Source of the DNA: Colimorpha sp045597945
GTDB taxonomy: Bacteria; Bacteroidota; Bacteroidia; Bacteroidales; P3
NCBI GenBank assembly: GCA_045597945.1
Contig: JAZLLD010000065.1
Coordinates: forward strand, 1 to 64,000
Direction of reading: 5' to 3'
Length of the DNA: 64,000 bases
In this document: positions 35,034 to 42,223 of the stretch, one piece after another
Position numbering within the stretch: position 1 is the stretch's first letter
How the letters are laid out: each line of letters opens with the position of its first letter
Program-made: the position numbers and the translations under genes
The notes under the pieces: model-generated
What the model saw: the letters and a program-made list of their open reading frames with translations, nothing else
The model's database searches: none
What the model was told of the DNA's origin: nothing

Positions 35034-35288
35034 ATGCCTGAGATTTGTCATTTCTATGGAATAATAATTAAAATGTTCTTCAAGCCGAAGGAACATGAAC
35101 CTGCACATATCCATGCTATTTATGGCGAGTATGTAGGAGTGTTTGATCTAAACACTTTGGAAATGACTATGGGCGACCTTCCAAATAAAGCGCAAGCATT
35201 GGTGCATGAGTGGCTTGCCTCACATTGTGAGGAACTTAAGCAAATGTGGAATTCACAAATTATTACTAAACTTCCCCCATTGGAATAG
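35034..35288 (+). CDS. DUF4160 domain protein
   Basis: An 84-aa protein with the DUF4160 pattern: MPEICHFYGIIIKMFF, then EHEPAHIHAIYGEYVGVF and a final LVHEWLASHCEELKQMW. The E-H-x-P-A-H-x-H segment is the conserved core. DUF4160 genes nearly always precede DUF2442 genes; the pair behaves like a candidate toxin-antitoxin module, though no activity is known. Two bases separate it from the next gene. Confidence 0.9.
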   Translation: MPEICHFYGIIIKMFFKPKEHEPAHIHAIYGEYVGVFDLNTLEMTMGDLPNKAQALVHEWLASHCEELKQMWNSQIITKLPPLE

Positions 35289-35290
35289 CT

Positions 35291-35596
35291 ATGATACCTA
35301 GAATCAAAATAGTTGAAGCACGTGAGGATTTCAAACTTTTTGTCCAGTTTGATGATGGGCGAGAGGTCATGTATGACGTCAAGGAGGATATTGCTGTTAT
35401 TCCTGACTTCAAACCCTTGAAAACCACTTTCGGACTTTGGCAGCAGGTTCAGTTAGACAGTAGTCGCACTTGTGTCTTTTGGACTGATCGGATTGATTTG
35501 TCCAGTGATACAATCTATGAGTTTGGGGAAAACCTGAATGATGCATCTGTAGTTGCTGAGCCGAGAGCAGAGTATTCTGCAGTGCATGATGCCTAG
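35291..35596 (+). CDS. DUF2442 domain protein
   Basis: A 101-aa partner of the DUF4160 protein. It has the usual beta-rich start (IVEAREDFKLFVQFDDGREVMYDV) and the later WTDRIDLSSDTIYEFG. DUF2442 has a NE0471 N-terminal-like fold and is a predicted antitoxin-like or regulatory partner. The short spacing suggests translational coupling. Confidence 0.88.
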   Translation: MIPRIKIVEAREDFKLFVQFDDGREVMYDVKEDIAVIPDFKPLKTTFGLWQQVQLDSSRTCVFWTDRIDLSSDTIYEFGENLNDASVVAEPRAEYSAVHDA

Positions 35597-35786
35597 TAAG
35601 GCAAGATTCAGCCCCTGCGGATGCTCTGCCGACTATCGTTGTGTCGGATTTTTAATCTGACACAATTTTTTATTAGGATATACTGCGCTGGCATTGTTAC
35701 GGCTCAGCATAACTTGGGCAAGTTCACTTCTCAGCCCAGAGGTTTCAATACTTTTGCCCTTTCAGGGCGTTTGCCCCATTGACTTA

Positions 35787-35815
35787 CATAGCCCAAGGCA
35801 CCGCCTTGGGCTATG
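35787..35815. repeat. REP-like perfect hairpin flanked by direct repeats
   Basis: Perfect 13-bp arms CATAGCCCAAGGC and complement around the loop ACC. On both sides, at about 35756 and 35824, stands the direct repeat TGCCCTTTCAGGGCGT, itself a short palindrome. This is the usual appearance of extragenic palindromic elements. No gene is visible from 35597 to 36093. Confidence 0.65.
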
Positions 35816-36093
35816 GACAGATTGCCCTTTCAGGGCGTCAAACTACTAAGATTCAACAGGATTGAGGGGGATGCACAATATATCATGTTTATTGCATCTT
35901 CACGTGAAAGTCTTGAAGGCGATCCTCCTGAAGATGGCGGCAACTTGCAGGGAGGCTTTCTCAACGGAAGAGCACCAGTGGCACCCGGACTTCACCGGCA
36001 AAAGTTCTCAGTATATTGATAAACGTTTCGTATCTTTGTTGCACAAAGCTCATTTGCAGTGGATTTCGGAAGGAATCTTGAAGCCGCATAACA

Positions 36094-36120
36094 AAAGGGG
36101 CAGCTGGACGCTGCCCCTTT
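36094..36120 (-). terminator. Terminator after the Xaa-Pro aminopeptidase gene
   Basis: Perfect 11-bp arms AAAGGGGCAGC/GCTGCCCCTTT with a five-base loop, located 26 bases beyond the stop of the leftward gene; A/T runs on both sides make it usable from either direction. Confidence 0.8.
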
Positions 36121-36145
36121 ATTATAGGATGAAACTGATGAGCAA

Positions 36146-37534
36146 TTAGTTTGCCATGGTTTCTTCGATTTCTTTGACGGTCTTGGGGATGGGTTTGCCC
36201 AGGACACGGCAGCCGGTCTCGGTGATGAGGATGTCGTCCTCGATGCGGATACCGCCGAAGTCTTTCCATTTCTCGGGTTCGTCGAAGTTGACAAAATCTT
36301 TGTTGGGGCCTTCGGCATGGCATTTGTCGATGAGGGCGGGGATGAAGTAGCAACCGGGCTCGTCGGTGACCACGAAGCCGGGCTGGAGTTTGCGACCGCA
36401 GCGGAGGCTGGCCAAGCCAAACTGGTTGGAGGGGCGGGTCTCATCATCGTAGCCGACATAAATCTGGCCGTAGTTCTCCATGTCGTGGACATCCAAACCC
36501 ATCATGTGGCCGAGGCCGTGAGGCATGAGGAGGCTGTGGGCACCGTTGGCCACGATATCGTCGACATTGCCACGGAGGATGCCGAGGTCTTTGTAGCCCT
36601 GGGCGAGAATCTTGCTGATGGCGGTGTGCACTTCCTTATAGGTGATGCCGGGGCGGGAGATGCGGATGCACTCAAGCTGAGAGGCCAGCACGATTTCGTA
36701 GATAGCGCGCTGACGATCATTGAATTTACCACCCACAGGCACAGAACGAGTGATATCGGAGCAATAGTTCATGGCAGTTTCGCAACCGGCGTCCATCACC
36801 AGCATGCGGCCGAGTTCGAGTTTGTTGTTGTGGCCGTGATTGTGGAGGGTTTCACCGTGGACAGTCATGATGACGGGGAAGCTCACGGGGCCGTTGCCCT
36901 TCCAAGCCTCGCCCTGCATGAGGCCGGCAAGCTCATATTCGTAGCGACCGGGCATAGCCATCTTCATGGCGCCGACATGCATGTTGTAGGCGGTTTCGAT
37001 AGCCTTCTCAATTTCAGTGATTTCCTCAGCGCTCTTGATGCTGCGCTGCTTGACGCAAGCGGCAATCAACTGCATGGAGGCATAGCGACTGACGGCGTCG
37101 AACTTGATGCCGAGGAGCTGGCTCATCTGGCGGGTGTTGTCGGCACGGTAGGGAGGCAGATAGTGGATCTTGCGAGCCTCGCCGATAGTCTTGGTGCAAA
37201 GGGTCTGCAGGGCAGCAAGGTCGCCGCTGTTTGCCACGCCTACGCTGGCGGCAAGTTCCTTGACGCTGGGCAAGGGGCCGGTCCAGATAACATCGTCGAT
37301 GTCATAGTCGTTGGCGAAGACATAGTCAACACCATTGTCGCAGTCAAGAACACCTACTAAATCTTCGCGCTGAAGGCCGAAAAAATAGAGGAAAGTGGAG
37401 TCCTGGCGGAACCAGTAAGTGTTGTCGGGATAATTGCAGGATGCCTCGTGGTTGCCCTGGATAATAATAAGGCCGTGGCCAACATCTTTGCGAAGTTGCT
37501 CACGACGAGCAATATAGGTTTCTTTGCTAAACAT
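36146..37534 (-). CDS. pepP: Xaa-Pro aminopeptidase (M24B family)
   Basis: A metallopeptidase that releases the N-terminal residue ahead of proline. An N-terminal creatinase-like domain (ADNTYWFRQDSTFLYFFG-like region) precedes the pita-bread catalytic domain with metal ligands in VMDAGCETAMNYCSDITRS (two Asp), SLLMPHGLGHMMGLDVHD (His) and VVTDEPGCYF (Glu), plus a final Glu in GIRIEDDILIT. The start at 37534 gives MFSKETYIARREQL and 462 aa, the normal form; a farther start adds 24 residues without similarity. Monocistronic, with a clear terminator. Confidence 0.92.
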   Translation of the reverse strand: MFSKETYIARREQLRKDVGHGLIIIQGNHEASCNYPDNTYWFRQDSTFLYFFGLQREDLVGVLDCDNGVDYVFANDYDIDDVIWTGPLPSVKELAASVGVANSGDLAALQTLCTKTIGEARKIHYLPPYRADNTRQMSQLLGIKFDAVSRYASMQLIAACVKQRSIKSAEEITEIEKAIETAYNMHVGAMKMAMPGRYEYELAGLMQGEAWKGNGPVSFPVIMTVHGETLHNHGHNNKLELGRMLVMDAGCETAMNYCSDITRSVPVGGKFNDRQRAIYEIVLASQLECIRISRPGITYKEVHTAISKILAQGYKDLGILRGNVDDIVANGAHSLLMPHGLGHMMGLDVHDMENYGQIYVGYDDETRPSNQFGLASLRCGRKLQPGFVVTDEPGCYFIPALIDKCHAEGPNKDFVNFDEPEKWKDFGGIRIEDDILITETGCRVLGKPIPKTVKEIEETMAN

Positions 37535-37619
37535 GTTTAATATTTTTGATACGTTATTAATAATTGGATAACGCACCCCGTAGTTTTTTATTGCGTCGCC
37601 AAACAATAAAATGCCAATA

Positions 37620-37750
37620 GACTGTTACATTTTTTAGTGAAGTAGTTGATTTTTCAGTGAAGTAGTGAATTGTGAATAGTGAATTGTGCGGCAGCCCTCA
37701 ATTTACAATTCACTATTTCACTATTCACTCCTTCACAATTCACTAAGTAA
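37620..37750. repeat. GTGAATTGTGAA-type dispersed repeat cluster
   Basis: Between the aminopeptidase and the AAA/DUF1703 gene lie inverted and direct copies of GTGAATTGTGAA, CGGCAGCCCTCAATT and CACTATTCACT. The same words, with GGCTGCCGCACTATTCAC, form the 78-base direct repeats at 51281-51358 and 51756-51834. No gene is present. Confidence 0.55.
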
Positions 37751-37815
37751 ATATTGTGTGTGATGCACAATATTCTAGTACAGTCTGCGTTATTCATTAA
37801 TTAATAACAATTATC

Positions 37816-39372
37816 ATGGGCATCACTTTGCAGCGACTTCCGATTGGAATTCAGGGTTTTGAGAGTCTTCGCAACGACGGCTATCTCTATGTCGACAAGA
37901 CACGTCAGGTTTACGACCTTACGCACACCAATCGCTATTACTTCCTTTCCCGCCCCCGCAGGTTCGGGAAGAGCCTGCTGCTTTCTACCCTCAAGTGCTA
38001 CTACGAGGGCAAGCGCGAGCTGTTCGATGGGCTGTATATCTCCACCGTGGAGAAGGATTGGAAGAAGCACCCTGTGCTGTATCTTGATTTGAATACCAAC
38101 AAGTTCGACGACCCCAAGGTGCTGACTCAGAAGTTGGAAGACTCCCTCTGCGAATGGGAGGGAATCTATGGCTCCACAAATCGAGATCTACCATTAGGTA
38201 TGCGCTTCGAAAAGGTGATTCGTAATGCCCACCAGAAGACCGGTCTCCGCACCGTTATCCTCGTGGACGAGTACGATAAGCCCATGCTCCAGGCCATAGA
38301 CAATGCCGAGTTGCAGGATGCCTACCGAGCCACATTGAAGGGTTTCTACGGTGCACTGAAGTCGATGGACGAACACATCCAGTTTGCCATGCTTACGGGT
38401 GTGACCAAGTTCGGCAAGGTGAGTGTGTTTAGCGACCTCAACAACTTGATGGACATATCGATGGATGCCGACTACTACGACATCTGCGGCATCACCGAGG
38501 AGGAACTTTTGGCAAACTTCCCTGCCCAGATTGAGCAGTTGGCCGAGGCGAACGGTATGACCCGCGAGGAATGCATCGCCAAACTGAAGGAACGTTACGA
38601 CGGATACCATTTCCACCAAAATGCCCCCGGGATGTACAACCCTTTCAGCGTGCTTAACACTTTCAAGAAACGCGAGTTCGGCAGCTATTGGTTCGAGACC
38701 GGCACACCGTCGTATCTGGCCTACCTCTTGCGCAAGCACAACTACAATCTAGAGCAGATGGCCACTTGCCAAACCTCGGCCAAAGTGCTCAACAGCATAG
38801 ATACCAACAGCTCCAACCCCATTCCAGTCATCTACCAGAGCGGCTACCTCACCATACACGACTACGACAGGGAGTTCGGAATCTATAAGCTAGGATTCCC
38901 CAATCGCGAGGTGGAAGAAGGCTTTGTAGACTATCTGATGCCATACTACACTCCCTTGAATGAGAGCGACACCGCATTCAGCATCCAGAACTTCGTGCAG
39001 GATGTCCGTGCCGGCCGTACCGAGCAGTTTCTGGAGCGTTTGCGCAGCCTCTTTGCCGATACGCCCTACGAATTGGTCAAGGACTTGGAGAACCATTATC
39101 AAAACGTGGTGTGGATTGTGGCCAAGCTGATGGGATTTTATGTGCAGGCCGAGTACCGTACTAGCCGCGGAAGGATAGACCTAGTGCTGAAAGCCCCCAA
39201 GTACTGCTATGTGATGGAGTTCAAGCTCGACGGCACCGCCGAGGAGGCCTTGGCCCAGATCAAGGATCGAGGCTACACGCTCCCCTTTGAACTCGACGGT
39301 CAGCAAATCGTCCGCATAGGACTCAACTTCTCCAAAACCGACCGCAATATCGAACGCTATGTAGTGGAGTAG
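37816..39372 (+). CDS. AAA-ATPase with DUF1703 / PD-(D/E)XK nuclease-like domain
   Basis: A 518-aa protein of a family that is strongly amplified in Bacteroidales. The N-terminal AAA-ATPase-like domain has RPRRFGKSLLLSTL (Walker A, near residues 46-59) and VILVDEYDKPML (Walker B, near 140-151), preceded by the signature GIQGFESLRNDGYLYVDKT. The C-terminal PD-(D/E)XK domain has TSRGRIDLVLKA and YCYVMEFKLDGTAEEAL (Asp and E-x-K, near 455-475). The function is unknown; roles in mobile DNA or defence are suspected. It stands alone, flanked by repeats. Confidence 0.88.
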   Translation: MGITLQRLPIGIQGFESLRNDGYLYVDKTRQVYDLTHTNRYYFLSRPRRFGKSLLLSTLKCYYEGKRELFDGLYISTVEKDWKKHPVLYLDLNTNKFDDPKVLTQKLEDSLCEWEGIYGSTNRDLPLGMRFEKVIRNAHQKTGLRTVILVDEYDKPMLQAIDNAELQDAYRATLKGFYGALKSMDEHIQFAMLTGVTKFGKVSVFSDLNNLMDISMDADYYDICGITEEELLANFPAQIEQLAEANGMTREECIAKLKERYDGYHFHQNAPGMYNPFSVLNTFKKREFGSYWFETGTPSYLAYLLRKHNYNLEQMATCQTSAKVLNSIDTNSSNPIPVIYQSGYLTIHDYDREFGIYKLGFPNREVEEGFVDYLMPYYTPLNESDTAFSIQNFVQDVRAGRTEQFLERLRSLFADTPYELVKDLENHYQNVVWIVAKLMGFYVQAEYRTSRGRIDLVLKAPKYCYVMEFKLDGTAEEALAQIKDRGYTLPFELDGQQIVRIGLNFSKTDRNIERYVVE

Positions 39373-39579
39373 AAATAGGTCGACAACTTAGTCCTAACCA
39401 CACGACAAGTTTTTCAGTTTTAACCCAGGGAAAACTGACAAGCGATTTCAGGATAAGACAGTCATTTCTTTCATGCGAAAAACATATTTGCGGCACGATC
39501 GCAAGCCAATATCGTGCGGCAACGATAGGCAACAATTGTTAATTTTCAACAAAACGATTATTATATATAAAAAAATTCG

Positions 39580-39587
39580 TATCTTTG
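39580..39587 (+). promoter_or_regulatory. -7 promoter element of glnA
   Basis: TATCTTTG in an A+T-rich stretch, 50 bases upstream of the glutamine synthetase start. The -33 element is not obvious. Confidence 0.7.
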
Positions 39588-39636
39588 CAGTCCAATTTTT
39601 TAGCGACAAAATACATATTTATCTATATAACTATCT

Positions 39637-41142
39637 ATGAAACAAGAAGAATTAAAACTCAACCCCAACCGTTTGGTCCAGTTCCTCCAGAAACCCATGA
39701 AGGAATTCACCAAAGCCGATATCCTCAAGGTCATCGAGGAATTTGACATCGAGATGATCAAGTTTCGCTACATGGCGAACGACGGCCGCTTGAAGACCCT
39801 CAACTTCGTCATCAACAGCCTCCAGCATGCCGATGAGATTCTCACTTCCGGCGAGCGCGTGGACGGCAGCAGCCTCTTCCCCTTCCTGGAGGCCGGCAGC
39901 AGCGACCTCTATGTCATCCCTCGCTTCCGCACCGCCTTCATCGACCCCTTTGCCGAGATTCCCACCATTGACCTCCTCTGCAACTTCTACACCAAGGACG
40001 GCGAGCCCTTCGACATGGCTCCCGAGTACACCCTGGCCAAGGCTGGCAACGCTTTCCGCGAGGCCACCGGCGGCATGGAGTTTGAGGTGATGGGCGAGCT
40101 GGAATACTACGCCATCGCTCCCAAGGACGAGAGCTATATGCCCGCCGACCAGCGCGGCTACCATGAGTCCTCGCCCTACTGCAAATTTGAGAACTTCCGC
40201 GTGGAGGCCATGAAACTGATTGCCGAATGCGGCGGTCTGATCAAATACGGCCACAGCGAGGTAGGCAACTTCTCGGTTGGCGACCTCATGTATGAGCAGA
40301 ACGAAATCGAGTTCCTGCCCACCATCCTCGAAGATGCTGCCGACCAGCTGGTTATCGCCAAATGGATCATGCGCACCCTGGGCTATCAGTACGGCATCAC
40401 CATCACCTTCGCACCCAAGATCACCGTGGGCAAGGCAGGTAGCGGCATGCATATCCACACCCGCATCAGCAAGGATGGCAAGAACATGTATATCAGCGAG
40501 AACGGCCTGACCGACATCGCCCACAAGGCTATCGCCGGCATCCTGAACTGCGCTGGCAGCCTCACCGCCTTCGGCGACACCAACCCCACCAGCTATTTCC
40601 GCCTGGTGCCTCATCAGGAAGCTCCCACCAACATCTGCTGGGGCGACCGTAACCGCAGCGCCATGGTGCGCGTGCCTCTGGGCTGGACCAAGGGCAGCGG
40701 CAACATGATGGCACACTGCAATCCTCTGGAAAAGAACGAGGATGTGGACTTCAGCTACAAGCAGACCATCGAGCTGCGCACTCCCGACGGCAGCGCCAAC
40801 GTATATCTGCTGCTGGCCGGCATGACCGTGGCCGCACGTCATGGTTTCGAGATGGGAAATGCCGTGCAGTATGCTAAGGACCGCTATGTGAGCGTGAACA
40901 TCTTTGAGCACGAGGATGTGCTGAGCCGCCTGGATGTGCTGCCCGACAGCTGTGCCGCCAGCGCCGACCTGCTGGAGCGCGACCGCGCCATCTACGAGGA
41001 GAAAGGCATCTTCGCACCCGCACTGATCGACGGCATCCTGGAGCAGCTGCGTTCCTACAACGACCGCACCCTCCGCGCCGAGATTGGCAACGACTCGCAG
41101 AAGATTCTCGAACTCGTTGAGACCTTCATCCACTGCGGTTAA
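39637..41142 (+). CDS. glnA: Glutamine synthetase (type I-like)
   Basis: Makes glutamine from glutamate, ammonia and ATP. The N-terminal beta-grasp region (IEMIKFRYMANDGRLKTLNF) and the metal/ammonia site segments EFEVMGELEYYAIA, YMYEQNEIEF-like (MYEQNEIEFLPT), GSGMHIHTRIS near 268-278 and RLVPHQEAPTNICWGDRNRS are all present, followed by ELRTPDGSANVYLLLAGM. Length 501 aa fits the GSI class more than the 720-aa GSIII form also common in Bacteroidetes. Monocistronic; a 41170-41205 hairpin (GAGAGCTGAGA with TCTCGGCTCTC) follows the stop. Confidence 0.94.
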   Translation: MKQEELKLNPNRLVQFLQKPMKEFTKADILKVIEEFDIEMIKFRYMANDGRLKTLNFVINSLQHADEILTSGERVDGSSLFPFLEAGSSDLYVIPRFRTAFIDPFAEIPTIDLLCNFYTKDGEPFDMAPEYTLAKAGNAFREATGGMEFEVMGELEYYAIAPKDESYMPADQRGYHESSPYCKFENFRVEAMKLIAECGGLIKYGHSEVGNFSVGDLMYEQNEIEFLPTILEDAADQLVIAKWIMRTLGYQYGITITFAPKITVGKAGSGMHIHTRISKDGKNMYISENGLTDIAHKAIAGILNCAGSLTAFGDTNPTSYFRLVPHQEAPTNICWGDRNRSAMVRVPLGWTKGSGNMMAHCNPLEKNEDVDFSYKQTIELRTPDGSANVYLLLAGMTVAARHGFEMGNAVQYAKDRYVSVNIFEHEDVLSRLDVLPDSCAASADLLERDRAIYEEKGIFAPALIDGILEQLRSYNDRTLRAEIGNDSQKILELVETFIHCG

Positions 41143-41169
41143 TCCAGAGAAACATTCTCAATCAATACG

Positions 41170-41205
41170 GAGAGCTGAGATGGGATATAACCTGTCTCGG
41201 CTCTC
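41170..41205 (+). terminator. Hairpin after glnA, possible terminator
   Basis: Eleven-bp arms with one mismatch (41170-41180 and 41195-41205) 28 bases beyond the stop. It lacks a T run, so it may be a weak terminator or a 3' stabilising element. Confidence 0.4.
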
Positions 41206-41239
41206 TAAAATCATCAATTGATTTGGCAATTAAAACACT

Positions 41240-41695
41240 ATGAAGAAATTATTTTTGATGACCTTTGTGGCATACTTTGCCATGATGTTCGCATCCTGCC
41301 AGAAAGATGTTGAATTAAGCGGTACCACCTGGAAAGCCCATGGAAGCGACAGTACGCAAATGTACGTGGATGGAAGGACGGCCGACATTACTGCAGACGT
41401 TGACTGCTCCCTGCAATTTGCCGACGCAACTAACTGCTCCCTTACTTCTGTTTTTAGCGGCACCATTTTTATATCAGACATGGAAATTCCTGCTCCCTCT
41501 ACTACCGAAGTCAATGGTTTCACCTATACTTTCGACGGCAAAAAAGGTGTACTGAAATCTAACGACCCCAGCGAAATCGAAGACCTCAACTTCACTTACA
41601 ACAAAAAGGACAACTCCATTGACATTGATATCAACGTCCCAAGCAATGAAATACACGGAGAAGTAAACTACCACCTGCATTTCGTACAGCAATAA
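41240..41695 (+). CDS. Small lipoprotein of unknown function
   Basis: A 151-aa protein with a signal peptide and lipobox (MKKLFLMTFVAYFAMMFASC, lipid-bearing Cys at residue 20). The mature part begins with WKAHGSDSTQMYVDG and is probably a beta-barrel fold such as a lipocalin-like domain common in Bacteroidetes lipoproteins. Its TAA is followed directly by the ATG of folK, so the two are probably cotranscribed. Confidence 0.7.
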   Translation: MKKLFLMTFVAYFAMMFASCQKDVELSGTTWKAHGSDSTQMYVDGRTADITADVDCSLQFADATNCSLTSVFSGTIFISDMEIPAPSTTEVNGFTYTFDGKKGVLKSNDPSEIEDLNFTYNKKDNSIDIDINVPSNEIHGEVNYHLHFVQQ

Positions 41696-42223
41696 ATGGC
41701 AGACCTTTATCTCCTGATAGGCGGCAATCAAGGCGACCGCGTCGCCCAGCTGCATAAAGCGACAGACCTGATACAAGAGCGTATCGGGTCTGTTGCCCAT
41801 TTATCCAACATCTATCAAACTGCCCCTTGGGGCAACTTCACCCCCGGCGAAGAGCCGCAGGACTTCTTGAATATGGCGCTGGAAATACACACCCAGCTGC
41901 CGCCTCACGAAGCCCTATCCCAGGCCTTGGCCATTGAAAAAGAGCTGGGCCGCGAGCGAAGGAAGAGCGAAGGAAGAGCGAAGGAAGAGCGGACCTACAC
42001 TTCCCGGCCAATCGACATCGACCTCATCTTCTACAACGACCAGGTCATCAACACTGCCGACCTGGAAATCCCCCATCCCCGCATGCACTTGCGACGCTTT
42101 GTTTTGAAACCCTTGTGCGACATCGCACCCAATTATATCCATCCCATTTACAACAAAACACTATTAGAATTGTTATCCCAATGTCCCGACGAATCCTCTT
42201 GCTCCTGCTACTGCTGCCAGTAG
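41696..42223 (+). CDS. folK: 6-hydroxymethyl-7,8-dihydropterin pyrophosphokinase, with an 11-bp tandem repeat
   Basis: Folate pathway enzyme that transfers pyrophosphate from ATP to the pterin. Family motifs are LLIGGNQGDRVAQL at the start, YQTAPWG, FLNMALEI, and the metal/pterin site RPIDIDLIFYND followed by IPHPRMHLRRFVLKPL. In place of the usual loop between ELGR and the RPIDID motif is a basic segment encoded by three perfect 11-bp units (41955-41987). The C-terminal Ser/Cys-rich tail overlaps the next gene by 43 bases. Length 175 aa is slightly long, partly because of the insertion. Confidence 0.92.
   Translation: MADLYLLIGGNQGDRVAQLHKATDLIQERIGSVAHLSNIYQTAPWGNFTPGEEPQDFLNMALEIHTQLPPHEALSQALAIEKELGRERRKSEGRAKEERTYTSRPIDIDLIFYNDQVINTADLEIPHPRMHLRRFVLKPLCDIAPNYIHPIYNKTLLELLSQCPDESSCSCYCCQ
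41955..41987 (+). repeat. Three-copy 11-bp tandem repeat inside folK
   Basis: Unit AGCGAAGGAAG, three perfect copies plus four bases of a fourth. Eleven is not a multiple of three, so loss or gain of a single unit would shift the folK frame. Confidence 0.9.

Noticed and set aside
35813..36149. Rightward frames of 68 and 95 codons between the REP-like hairpin and pepP
   Set aside because: They overlap the terminator hairpin and repeats and lack any recognisable domain.
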